The notes below the pieces were generated by a model that was not told the origin of the DNA, did not search any database, and worked only from the letters and a program-made list of their open reading frames with translations. From contig NZ_JRUQ01000037.1 in assembly GCF_000773975.1 (NCBI RefSeq), forward strand, positions 100,334 through 164,333: DNA of 64,000 nt. Direction: 5' to 3'. Origin of the DNA: Erwinia typographi (GTDB lineage: Bacteria; Pseudomonadota; Gammaproteobacteria; Enterobacterales; Enterobacteriaceae). The position numbers were made by a program, and so were the translations under genes. Below are positions 1 through 7,882 of this stretch, piece after piece. Each line of letters begins with the position of its first letter. The first letter of the stretch is position 1.

Positions 1-807
1 GATGCCATCCTGCTGGCGCTCCATGCTCAGCGAGCGAATATGGGGCAGGGAGGTGCGCTGGGTATCCTTCACATACTGCAACAGGCAGCCAGCGGCGCGT
101 AGCCCATGCTGAGCCTGCTCAACGCCAAAGCCGCTGAGGTCGCGGGTGCCGAACTGCATATTCAACTGCTGGCGGGCGGTCTCTATCTCAAACTCCCACA
201 GCGGGCGCCGACGCAGGCCACGACGGTTTTCAATCAGCGACATCGCGGCAAAATCTTCGGAATAGAGCAGTTCAGCCGGATTGGAGCGGGTCAGCTCGGC
301 AGCCATCGTCTCCAGATCCGTTGGCTCCGCCAGGCGGAAGCGCCCTGAGCTGATGTCCAGCGTGGCGAAACCGAAGCCGCGCGGCCCCTGCCAGATGGCG
401 GCCAGCAGGTTATCCTGACGCTCCTGCAACAGCGCTTCGTCGCTGATGGTGCCCGGCGTAACAATGCGCACCACTTTGCGCTCAACCGGCCCCTTGCTCA
501 GCGCCGGATCGCCAATCTGCTCACAGATAGCCACGGATTCGCCAAGCTGGACCAGCTTCGCCAGATAGTTTTCAACGGCATGATAAGGCACGCCCGCCAT
601 CGGGATCGGCTCACCGGCCGAGGCGCCGCGTTTCGTCAGCGAAATTTCCAGCAGCTGCGAGGCGCGTTTTGCATCGTCGTAGAACAGTTCGTAGAAGTCC
701 CCCATCCGGTAGAACAGCAGGATTTCCGGATGTTCCGCCTTCAGTCGAAGATACTGCTGCATCATCGGGGTGTGGCTGGTGAAATCCTTGTCAGTAGACT
801 CTTTCAT
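1..807 (-). CDS. mutS: DNA mismatch repair protein MutS (N-terminal part, cut by window edge)
   Basis: MutS recognises mispaired bases and small loops and starts methyl-directed mismatch repair with MutL and MutH. The 269 visible codons run in frame off the left edge, so only the mismatch-recognition and connector domains are present; the clamp and ATPase domains lie outside. The mismatch-contacting Phe-X-Glu is visible as DFYELF (F38, E40), inside the family motif [12 protein letters not shown]. The ATG at 807 is chosen because the protein then begins MKESTDKDF and aligns with the usual MutS N-terminus. No strong Shine-Dalgarno is visible. In E. coli mutS is also followed on the chromosome by a variable region, as here. 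Confidence 0.97.
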   Translation of the reverse strand, partial: MKESTDKDFTSHTPMMQQYLRLKAEHPEILLFYRMGDFYELFYDDAKRASQLLEISLTKRGASAGEPIPMAGVPYHAVENYLAKLVQLGESVAICEQIGDPALSKGPVERKVVRIVTPGTISDEALLQERQDNLLAAIWQGPRGFGFATLDISSGRFRLAEPTDLETMAAELTRSNPAELLYSEDFAAMSLIENRRGLRRRPLWEFEIETARQQLNMQFGTRDLSGFGVEQAQHGLRAAGCLLQYVKDTQRTSLPHIRSLSMERQQDGI

Positions 808-1482
808 ATTGATTTTACTCGTTTTATAAGTCTTTTGTATCTTCAAGTGGCCTCATCTGAAACGCTTGCGAACTCACATAAATCTACAAACCTGTATGCC
901 AGAACTAGCCTGGCCATTCGCTGAAATGCACATGCAGACTGCTGGTATACAACAGGGATAACTATAGGAAAATAACACCCAATCAGTCGATTATAATCAA
1001 CAAGTTATCTGTCGACGTTACGCCCGGTCTCGCTCATGATGGGTGAGGAGTCTGCTTACCTGACCCAGATAGAAAGCCGTATCTTAACACTGACGACCCA
1101 GGAGATTCACCCGTAGGTTTTGCTGTCGAAATCAGTGTTGCCAAAAAGCCCTGTATCATCCAGAGGCGTGTCTCCAATGGTGTCAGGATGTATTCTGGCG
1201 AGAAAACGCCACCTGAAGTTATCAAAGTAACCATCGGAAATGTATCTGATTTTACTAATATTGATCGCGCCTGCGAGAGAGCTCGCAAACATAAAGCCAC
1301 CATTGCTGATATTGACCGTCCTTTCTTGCCTGGGCAGCTTTTCACTATCTCAACGGTGAACTGCCGCAGCGAAAAGTGCTGCTCAAAAACAGAGCGAAAG
1401 AGCTGTTTCAGGAGGACGATGGGAAGTGAAGAGCCAGGATAGTTGCTGGCTTCGCTCTTATTGTGGCGCTGTGCGGTTTTAT
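808..1482. other. Long intergenic stretch without a convincing intact gene
   Basis: This 675-base stretch upstream of mutS and downstream of the DUF1493-like gene holds no ORF I can support as intact. It must carry the mutS promoter near 808-1000, but no clear -35/-10 pair stands out. Fragments of possible coding sequence on the plus strand between about 1035 and 1435 are listed separately. Confidence 0.5.
1035..1435 (+). pseudogene. Possible decayed coding sequence with frameshifts
   Basis: Three plus-strand reading segments in different frames read like protein but are not joined. A segment from the ATG at 1035 ends at a TAG at 1113-1115. A second frame from about 1110 runs past the ATG at 1188 to 1442. 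A third frame over about 1315-1421 reads AWAAFHYLNGELPQRK and ends in QEDDGK before a TGA. The hydrophilic, plausible composition of each piece and the frame changes suggest one broken gene, but I do not recognise a family and the minus strand is also open for about 100 codons. This could simply be non-coding DNA. Confidence 0.2.
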
Positions 1483-1815
1483 TCAGTCATAGAGCCATTT
1501 TCCTGCCTTTGCCGATTCAGCAAACATTCTCACGGTTAAAGGTAGACGCGTTCGCTCTACCTCTCGTCGTTTTGCCTTGAACCATCGCGTTAGTAGCGGT
1601 GTATTTTCCCACGGGTAATAACACGACCATTTAATACCTGATAAATCCACATTAAATCTTTTCTCAAATTTATCCAAAGCCTCGTGCAGATCATCACCGG
1701 GTGCATCAAATAAGTCATAATCAAGTTCCAACGGGATTTCTTTCCAGTTTTTATCTAAACAGGTTGAAATCTCATTTTTAAATAAGTCTAAAACCTGATC
1801 TTGAATACTCTTCAT
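1483..1815 (-). CDS. DUF1493-like small protein, third gene of the hcp module
   Basis: A 110-residue acidic protein of unknown function that resembles the DUF1493 family, whose members in Enterobacterales are often found near type VI secretion or phage-like genes. The first half contains an acyl-carrier-protein-like acidic stretch (LDYDLFDAPGDDLHEALDKF). The ATG at 1815 overlaps the stop of the upstream gene as TAATG, which suggests translational coupling. An in-frame ATG at 1830 is an alternative start, and a longer reading frame reaches 1920 but lies inside the upstream gene. Composition is AT-richer than the flanking core genes. By position it could be the immunity partner of the preceding protein; that is inference only. 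Confidence 0.6.
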   Translation of the reverse strand: MKSIQDQVLDLFKNEISTCLDKNWKEIPLELDYDLFDAPGDDLHEALDKFEKRFNVDLSGIKWSCYYPWENTPLLTRWFKAKRREVERTRLPLTVRMFAESAKAGKWLYD

Positions 1816-2264
1816 TAAAAGGATGTCCATTGTATTCGGTCTTTTGGACGGGCTATCAGGTTGTATTTTTCCTGAGTTTTCCTTGACACCTGATATATTG
1901 AGTTTACAAGGCCTATCCAACCTAACCAGGGAACATAACGAGCTATGACAGCGGCAAGGCTATTTGTTTTTCGCATTCTTACACCAACAGGTGTGGAGAC
2001 CCTAATGCCAAATGGAGTTCGAGCATTTCGCAGAAGCATTCTTCCGTACTTAGAAACGATACTTGTTCCTTTAATTGCCTCTCCCGGCTTTGTTCTGGTT
2101 TTTAGCCACGGTTGCCCGGCAAGAATAGCAGCACCTGATTCAATACCTATGCCAAGCTCATCACAAAATTGTTCAAGAAAAATGACATCAAAAAGTTCAC
2201 CAGCCGAAAGGTTGGATTGTCCGTGATAGAAGTAGGTTCCGTTTAGTTCTTCTGTCGTATCCAT
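1815..2264 (-). CDS. Small membrane protein following orphan Hcp; candidate T6SS cargo
   Basis: A 149-residue protein of unknown function. The N-terminal 60 residues are acidic and soluble in character, residues about 60-100 are basic (KTRTKPGEAIKG, RMLLRNARTPFGIRV), and one hydrophobic helix lies at about residues 103-124 (LAAVIARYVPWLGWIGLVNSIY), followed by a charged tail. There is no signal peptide. It lies 11 bases downstream of hcp and overlaps the next gene by one base, so the three genes are probably one transcript. Proteins of this appearance are commonly annotated as membrane or phage membrane proteins beside stand-alone hcp genes. A pore-forming or membrane-active effector loaded by Hcp is a reasonable but untested guess. 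Confidence 0.6.
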   Translation of the reverse strand: MDTTEELNGTYFYHGQSNLSAGELFDVIFLEQFCDELGIGIESGAAILAGQPWLKTRTKPGEAIKGTSIVSKYGRMLLRNARTPFGIRVSTPVGVRMRKTNSLAAVIARYVPWLGWIGLVNSIYQVSRKTQEKYNLIARPKDRIQWTSF

Positions 2265-2275
2265 TCGATCACCTA

Positions 2276-2758
2276 TTATGCTGTTTGTCGCTCATTCCAG
2301 GCATCGGTGAAAATTATATTTCCGTCACAATGCTTCCAGGTGATCTTCTCATACCTTAGCTCAACAGATTCAAGATGGTTGTTGTTCTTGTCTTCTGGGG
2401 AAGCCATTGTAGGGGATATGGATACAATCCGAACACCTTCAAGCAGCATGTTGAAGTATTCGGCTTCCTGACCAGCATAGTTGATTTTGTACCATTTGAT
2501 CTCAGCAGATTTCAGGTTCTGACCAGTAGCAACTGCTTTATATAGATACGGGCTGGAATAGTCGAATTCTTTAACGATAATCATTGGTGAGTGCTGACGA
2601 GTGCCAGTAGGCTTGCCTGTGGCATTATCAGTGGGAATGGAGAGATTATGGTGAAACCCTTTAAACTCTATACTGAACTCCCTGTTTACAACATCACAGC
2701 CGCCTTTAATCAGTGCGCCACCGTCATCATAGATCCACATATTGCCTGGAATAGCCAT
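2276..2758 (-). CDS. hcp: Orphan Hcp, type VI secretion tube protein
   Basis: Hcp forms the hexameric rings of the T6SS inner tube and can carry small effectors in its lumen. This 160-residue protein has the normal length of the family and its usual features: start MAIPGNMWIYDDGG, a beta-rich core with EFSIEFKGFHHNL, SPMIIVKEFDYSSPYLYKA, and a C-terminal LESVELRYEKITWKHCDG strand. The ATG at 2758 follows an AAAGAGAAA ribosome-binding stretch. No other T6SS structural gene (tssB, tssC, vgrG, clpV, tssM) is in the window, so this is an auxiliary hcp that depends on an apparatus encoded elsewhere. It heads a three-gene unit with a small membrane protein and a DUF1493-like protein. It is AT-richer than the flanking core genes, consistent with acquisition. 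Confidence 0.93.
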   Translation of the reverse strand: MAIPGNMWIYDDGGALIKGGCDVVNREFSIEFKGFHHNLSIPTDNATGKPTGTRQHSPMIIVKEFDYSSPYLYKAVATGQNLKSAEIKWYKINYAGQEAEYFNMLLEGVRIVSISPTMASPEDKNNNHLESVELRYEKITWKHCDGNIIFTDAWNERQTA

Positions 2759-2769
2759 TTTCTCTTTAT

Positions 2770-2798
2770 CCCTGTGTTGTTATAAAATCCACACAGGG
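2770..2798. repeat. Inverted repeat just upstream of hcp
   Basis: CCCTGTGT at 2770-2777 is matched by ACACAGGG at 2791-2798 with a 13-base AT-rich spacer. It lies 11 bases upstream of the hcp ATG, where it could be an operator or a leader hairpin. There is no T-tract on either strand, which argues against a plain terminator for the gene ending at 2837. Confidence 0.5.
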
Positions 2799-2836
2799 AG
2801 TGTAACTATTACGTGCTGGCGAGTAAATAACCTAAT

Positions 2837-4066
2837 TTAGCCTTTATCAACCACCCCAATACGCCACTGGGCAGGGGGCAGCGTGCCGTTGACCGCAAAA
2901 TCGCCCACGATGCGATCTTTATAAATACGCGGATTATGCGAGGAGAGGGTGCGGGCATTTCGCCAGAAGCGGTCCAGCGCCAGAGGTTTAAGAGTGGCGG
3001 ATGCCCCCAGCGCGTCGAAGATAATCGTCGTGGCGTTGAGTATCAGGTCGCTCACCACATTCAGGGACTGGGAGACCTCCAGCTCGGCGATGGCATTCAC
3101 CTGGACTTCCTGCTGCTCGTCTCCAGCAAAGCGGGCATCAAATGCGCGTTGCAGCGCCTCGGCGCTTTTCAGCACGATTGCCCCGCTGGCGTAAGCCGCC
3201 CCGCGTACGCGTCCCACCACCTGCAAGATTTGTGGGTCCTGAGCAACGCGCGGGCCGTTGCCAATGCTGTAGGTCCGTTTACGCGCCGCCACCTGCCCGG
3301 CCAGCTCGTTACTCTGCGCCCGACCAATGCCTGCCAGCGTTGCCAGATGGATCAGCTGATAGAAGCCGGGAGCGTACCGGAACTTGCTCTCAGAGTAGAT
3401 TTCATCTTCAGTGAGAAGAACATTGTCGAAAACCGCCGTCCCGCTGGCCGTCAGAGTCTGACCAAAGCCGTTCCAGTCATCAATAACGCTAACTCCATCC
3501 GCCGTGCGGGAGACGGTGACCGCCGCCGTTTCGCCCTTTTCATCAGTGATGCCGACATCAATCCAGTCGGAGTAGAGTGAGCCGGTGGTATAAAACTTTG
3601 TGCCGTCAAGACGCCACTGCTTGCCGCTGCGTCGCACCTGGGTGGAGAATTCCTGCTGCTTTACGTCGCCTGCTTCGCTCCAGGCCGGGCCAACGATATC
3701 GCCTCTGCCAAGCAGCGGAAGCCATTTCTCACGGCGCTGTCCATTTTCGCCGTTAAGGACGTTTTCCACAAAGCCAAGATGACCGCGAATTGACTGCACC
3801 AGATTAGAATCGGCTTCAGCCAGCTCAGTTAACAAATTGAACAGCTCTGGCAAGGTGACGCCGCTGCCGCCATACTCCGGCGGGACCCGCAGCGCGGTGA
3901 AACCACTCTGCTTGAGCCACTCAATTTGTTCAAAAGGCAGCTGACGCTGTAATTCACGTTCTATCGCCCCCTGCCGGATTCTGGCGAATAAAGGGCGAAA
4001 ACGTTCCGCCAGCTGTTCATAATTTGTTGAAGGTGCGGATCCCCAGCCTGAATCAAATTGTGACAT
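2837..4066 (-). CDS. Acyl-CoA-dehydrogenase-fold monooxygenase (SfnB/DszC-like)
   Basis: A 409-residue member of the acyl-CoA dehydrogenase fold, closest in style to SfnB and DszC, flavin-dependent enzymes that use reduced flavin to release sulfur from organosulfur compounds rather than dehydrogenate CoA esters. The N-terminal helical domain (RVPPEYGGSG at about 60), the central beta domain (DGTKFYTTGSLYSDWIDV at about 155) and the C-terminal four-helix domain (RFWRNARTLSSHNP near 375) are all present. No CoA-pathway neighbours are seen. It is divergent from an ABC transporter and an LLM monooxygenase, which supports a joint role in scavenging sulfur from an organic source. The exact substrate cannot be read from the sequence. 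Confidence 0.8.
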   Translation of the reverse strand: MSQFDSGWGSAPSTNYEQLAERFRPLFARIRQGAIERELQRQLPFEQIEWLKQSGFTALRVPPEYGGSGVTLPELFNLLTELAEADSNLVQSIRGHLGFVENVLNGENGQRREKWLPLLGRGDIVGPAWSEAGDVKQQEFSTQVRRSGKQWRLDGTKFYTTGSLYSDWIDVGITDEKGETAAVTVSRTADGVSVIDDWNGFGQTLTASGTAVFDNVLLTEDEIYSESKFRYAPGFYQLIHLATLAGIGRAQSNELAGQVAARKRTYSIGNGPRVAQDPQILQVVGRVRGAAYASGAIVLKSAEALQRAFDARFAGDEQQEVQVNAIAELEVSQSLNVVSDLILNATTIIFDALGASATLKPLALDRFWRNARTLSSHNPRIYKDRIVGDFAVNGTLPPAQWRIGVVDKG

Positions 4067-4374
4067 TACGCGACCCCGATCGGTTAATTCTCAATGAAGG
4101 AAAGGACTTTACAGTAATTTGATGATGTAACATGTCAAATCCTGCAAGGATAACGCTTTTAAGTTATAAGCTAATTCAGCTGAATGTATAACTTTAGCTA
4201 TCTGAATTTCTCATATTGACTTCCACTATTGATATTTGCCACCTCTTATTCAGTGTGTTTTATTCGATTTATATTCTAAAAAATAATTCTTAACGCTTCC
4301 CATTCCTCCCGTTATTGCGCTTGTCATTTGAGTCAGGGGAGGTTTTGGCTGTTACAAGGGAAATCGCAATCGAC
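4067..4374. promoter_or_regulatory. Divergent control region with a large dyad at 4161-4194
   Basis: This 308-base AT-rich region separates the monooxygenase (minus) from the ABC operon (plus). It contains a 12-base perfect palindrome ATTCAGCTGAAT at 4174-4185, flanked by outer arms AAGTTATA (4161-4168) and TATAACTT (4187-4194). The arrangement suggests a regulator-binding site that serves both directions. CysB- or Cbl-type control would fit a sulfur locus but is not shown by the sequence. No regulator gene is adjacent. Confidence 0.5.
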
Positions 4375-6000
4375 ATGAACCTTCAACTCAGGCCGGGAGT
4401 GCTGACTGCACTCCTGGCAACTCTGACGCTATGCCTGACCGCGCCGGTGAAGGCACAAGCCTCTCCTTCAACAGGCGACAGGCAAGCGGATGACGGCGGC
4501 GTACTGGTTTATCTGCATGAGCAGGAACCTCCCTGCCTGTGGGGCGGATGGGTTCAGCAGGCCTATTTGTCACGCCAGGTTTTCGACTATCTGGTCAGCT
4601 ATGATAACGGGCAGATTCGCCCGTGGCTGGCGACCAGCTGGGAGGAATCAGAAGATCGTAAGACCATTATTTTCCATCTGCGTAAAGACGTGAAATTTAC
4701 CGATGGAGATAAATTCAATGCGGATGCGGTAGTCGCTAATTATCCAGCCTGGCAGAAAGGAATAGGCTGGCACGGCTTCACTTATATGACCGGATTTACC
4801 CGGATAGATGACTATACCGTAGCGCTGCATTTGTCCGAACCGAATCCGGAAATATATAATATTCTCGCCAACGGGCATTACGGTTTTCAGTCTCCTGATT
4901 CACTCATCCATAATAGCAGCGAACAGAAATGCTTAAGGCCGGTCGGCACCGGTCCCTGGAAAGTGGTGAAATGGTCACGCGGGGAGAAGATCGATTTTGT
5001 GCGTAATGATGATTATCGCTGGGCTCCTCCCAATGCACACCATAATGGTCCGGCTTATATAAAACACCTTGAGTGGAAGTTTGTGCCAGACGCTACCACC
5101 CGCTGGGGAGCGCTGATTAGCGGTGGGGCAGATGTCATTTACCAGCCGCCTTCCGCACAGTGGCAAGCGTTGCAGCGTGAGTATCAGACGCTCTCCTTTG
5201 TGGCGACAGGTCGACCCCAGGCGTTCTCATTTAACGTGCAGCGCGGGCCGTTCACCGACCAGCGGGTGCGCCAGGCCTTTGCTTATGCTCTTGACCGCAA
5301 ACAGATTATCAAAACGGTGTTTAAAGGCGCGGTGCCTTATGAAGGCAACGGCTCGCTGAGCAAGACCACGCCACTCTATCTCAACGTTGACGATCGCTAC
5401 TCGCTGAATGTTGCCAAGGCTAATCAGCTGCTTGATGACGCTGGCTGGACGGGCCGTGACGCCGAGGGCTATCGGGTTAAAGAAGGGAAAAGGCTGGAAG
5501 GGCGCCTGCCCTTTATTCAGGCCATCATCGACCAGGAAGGGGCGCTGATGCTACAGGCGGTGCAGGATCAGGTCAAACAGGTGGGGATCAAGATTGATCT
5601 GATCCCGCTGACGCAGACCGAGGGCTTTGCCGGGGCGATGTCCAGGCCTGCGGATAAGGAGATCAGCTTTGGTTACTGGGTCTGGCCTTCCCCGAACATT
5701 CTGGACATCGTTTACAACCCGCTGCTGAACGGCGCGTTCAATGGCAATAACACCAGCTTTTTCAATAACCCGAAAATCGAAGCTCAGATCCTTGATGCCC
5801 AGCGTGAGCCGGACCCGGCGCTGCGCCAGCAGAAATTTGCCGTGCTCCAGCAGTGGTTTGACGATCAGGCGATCGCCATCGGGGGGTACAACTTCACCTA
5901 TAACGTCGCCGTGGCCCATACCGTCAAAGGGCTGTGGCAGGACCAGGGCAATGGACTGCTGAATTTTAACGACGCCTATTTTGTGAAGGAAAAGCCATGA
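4375..6000 (+). CDS. ABC transporter substrate-binding protein, dipeptide/oligopeptide family 5
   Basis: A 541-residue periplasmic binding protein of the DppA/OppA family. The ATG at 4375 gives a normal signal peptide (MNLQLRPGVLTALLATLTLC, with cleavage likely after VKAQA). A TTG-initiated extension to 4315 is open but adds a charged lead that would spoil the signal. The family fold is visible in PWLATSWEESED, the LRKDVKFTDGDKFNADAVV motif and LRPVGTGPWKVVKW. It is the first gene of a tightly packed operon and overlaps the first permease by four bases (ATGA). The family usually binds peptides or nickel chelates, but the linked monooxygenases point to an organosulfur or small conjugated ligand; that is inference. 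Confidence 0.88.
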   Translation: MNLQLRPGVLTALLATLTLCLTAPVKAQASPSTGDRQADDGGVLVYLHEQEPPCLWGGWVQQAYLSRQVFDYLVSYDNGQIRPWLATSWEESEDRKTIIFHLRKDVKFTDGDKFNADAVVANYPAWQKGIGWHGFTYMTGFTRIDDYTVALHLSEPNPEIYNILANGHYGFQSPDSLIHNSSEQKCLRPVGTGPWKVVKWSRGEKIDFVRNDDYRWAPPNAHHNGPAYIKHLEWKFVPDATTRWGALISGGADVIYQPPSAQWQALQREYQTLSFVATGRPQAFSFNVQRGPFTDQRVRQAFAYALDRKQIIKTVFKGAVPYEGNGSLSKTTPLYLNVDDRYSLNVAKANQLLDDAGWTGRDAEGYRVKEGKRLEGRLPFIQAIIDQEGALMLQAVQDQVKQVGIKIDLIPLTQTEGFAGAMSRPADKEISFGYWVWPSPNILDIVYNPLLNGAFNGNNTSFFNNPKIEAQILDAQREPDPALRQQKFAVLQQWFDDQAIAIGGYNFTYNVAVAHTVKGLWQDQGNGLLNFNDAYFVKEKP

Positions 6001-7004
6001 CCGAAGCCTCTTCCTCGCTCGCTAAGCGCGCCACCCGCTCGGCAAGTGGCAGCGGAGCCAGCCGCTTATTGCGTACGCTTGCGCTGCGCATCGTCTCCGC
6101 CCTTTTCGTCCTGTGGGGAACGATAACGGTGACCTTTGTCGTTCTGTCGGTTCTGCCCGGCGATCGTGCCACAATCCTGCTGAACATTACTTCCGGACAG
6201 GTTATCGAGCGAACCCCGCAGGAACTGGCGCCGATTAATGCGCTGTACGGGTTCGATAAGCCGATTGGCGAACAGTATCTCCAGTATTTCTGGCAGCTGC
6301 TGCACGGCAATTTCGGCCTCTCGTTTGAGCTGCAGCGGCCCGTAGCGCACGTCATTGTGGAACAGCTGGTGCCGACCTTTACCCTGGCGATGGCTTCGCT
6401 GGTGCTGGCGTGGGCGATCGCCATTCCCTGGACCCTTCTGACGGCGGGACGCGGCAGGCGGCTGAGCGCCTCTGGCTCAGCCATTGAGACCATCATGGCC
6501 GGGCTGCCGCAATACTGGATTGGCATCCTGCTGCTGATCGTTTTCGCTATCGGCCTGCGCTGGTTCCCGGTCGTGGGCGGAACCAGCCTGATGGGCACTA
6601 TTTTACCAGCCATCACGCTGGCTATTCCCCTCGCCGGTTTTATCGGCCATGCCCTGCGTGATGAGTTTGAACACAGCCTTCAGGAGCCTTTCGTCCTCTC
6701 GGCCCGTGCCCGCGGCATGAGCCTGGGCGGCGTCAGGCTGACCCACGTTCTGCGCCATGCGCTGATCCCGGCGATCACCCTCAGCGGCTGGGCTATCGGC
6801 AATTTACTCTCCGGCGCGGTGCTGGTGGAGGCGGTCTTTGCCCGTCCGGGGCTGGGCAATGTGCTGGTCAACGCGGTCAGCAACAAGGATTTTGCCCTTG
6901 TCTCCGGCATCGTGGTGCTGATCAGTTTTCTCTACATCGTTATTAACCTGGCCGTTGATTTAATTTATCTCATCGTCGATCCCAGATTACGAGGCAGATC
7001 ATGA
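5997..7004 (+). CDS. ABC transporter permease, DppB type
   Basis: A 335-residue inner-membrane permease of the dipeptide/nickel class. It has an N-terminal transmembrane helix after a basic lead, then the TVTFVVLSVLPGDRA stretch that is characteristic of DppB/OppB. The EAA loop that contacts the ATPase is visible near the C-terminus (SARARGMSLGGVRLTHVLRHAL). It overlaps the binding-protein gene and the next permease by four bases each (ATGA), so all are translated together. It should pair with the DppC-type subunit encoded next to it. Confidence 0.9.
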   Translation: MTEASSSLAKRATRSASGSGASRLLRTLALRIVSALFVLWGTITVTFVVLSVLPGDRATILLNITSGQVIERTPQELAPINALYGFDKPIGEQYLQYFWQLLHGNFGLSFELQRPVAHVIVEQLVPTFTLAMASLVLAWAIAIPWTLLTAGRGRRLSASGSAIETIMAGLPQYWIGILLLIVFAIGLRWFPVVGGTSLMGTILPAITLAIPLAGFIGHALRDEFEHSLQEPFVLSARARGMSLGGVRLTHVLRHALIPAITLSGWAIGNLLSGAVLVEAVFARPGLGNVLVNAVSNKDFALVSGIVVLISFLYIVINLAVDLIYLIVDPRLRGRS

Positions 7005-7882
7005 CCGTACATCTTTCTGAATACGCTGGCACCGCGGTGAAACCGTCATTCTGGCGCCATTTTTTCACGGCGATTATCAGCACGCCGCTTTCGGTTCTGC
7101 TTTCCATCCTGCTGGCGCTTTTCTTTATTGTGGCAGCGATTACGCCTTCGCTGCTGGCAACCCATGACCCTTTCAGCACCGATTTGTACAACGCTTTGCA
7201 GGAGCCTTCTGCGGGGCACCTGTTCGGCACCGATGATATTGGTCGCGATCTTTACAGCAGGATTATCTGGGGCACCCGCCAGTCGCTGCTGATTGGGATA
7301 GGGGCAATGGCTATCGCCATGGTCGGCGCGATCGTTTTCGGCTTTGCCGCCGCGCTGGCCCCGCGCTGGATTGCCGGGCCGATCAACCGTCTGCTGGAAA
7401 TCCTGCTGGCCTTTCCCACTCTGCTGCTGGCGCTGCTGTTTGTGGCCTTGCTTGGCCCTTCGGCCAGCAGTTTGCTGATTTCGGTCGGGATTGGGACTTC
7501 GCCAGGCTATGCGCGGCTGGTTCGGGCGCAGGCACTGAAGGTTAAGGGCTCCGGGTATGTGGAAGCGGCCAGAGCCCTGGGGCATTCGCCGCGCAAACTC
7601 TTTTTGCAGCATATCGTGCCTAATGTTTTCCGGCCGCTCTCCTCACTGGTGGCGCTTGGGATCGGCCAGTCGGTGGTGTGGGCATCGGGGCTCTCTTTCC
7701 TCGGACTGGGCGTTGTCCCGCCTTCCCCTGAATGGGGGGCCCTGCTGGAAGCGGGCAAGATCAACGTGACGGTAGCCTGGTGGCTGGAAGTGCTGCCGGG
7801 TATTGCGATTGTGCTGGTGGCGCTCTCATTTACCCAGATTGGCCGGTACGTACAGCAGCGCTCTGAAGGAGGGCAGGATTAA
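7001..7882 (+). CDS. ABC transporter permease, DppC type
   Basis: A 293-residue partner permease of the DppC/OppC class. The N-terminal helix is followed by the periplasmic motif HLFGTDDIGRDLYSRIIWGT, which is typical of this subunit. The cytoplasmic EAA loop is YVEAARALGHSPRKLFLQHI at about residues 186-205. The start ATG overlaps the preceding stop (ATGA) and its stop overlaps the ATPase start (TAATG). It forms the translocation pore together with the DppB-type subunit. Confidence 0.9.
   Translation: MTVHLSEYAGTAVKPSFWRHFFTAIISTPLSVLLSILLALFFIVAAITPSLLATHDPFSTDLYNALQEPSAGHLFGTDDIGRDLYSRIIWGTRQSLLIGIGAMAIAMVGAIVFGFAAALAPRWIAGPINRLLEILLAFPTLLLALLFVALLGPSASSLLISVGIGTSPGYARLVRAQALKVKGSGYVEAARALGHSPRKLFLQHIVPNVFRPLSSLVALGIGQSVVWASGLSFLGLGVVPPSPEWGALLEAGKINVTVAWWLEVLPGIAIVLVALSFTQIGRYVQQRSEGGQD

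Noticed and set aside
1034..1345. Minus-strand ORF of 103 codons opposite the possible pseudogene
   Set aside because: No recognisable domain, no ribosome-binding site, and it is antisense to equally plausible plus-strand segments.
808..2836. Insertion sequence or prophage in the mutS-hcp patch
   Set aside because: No transposase, integrase, terminal inverted repeats or target duplications could be seen.
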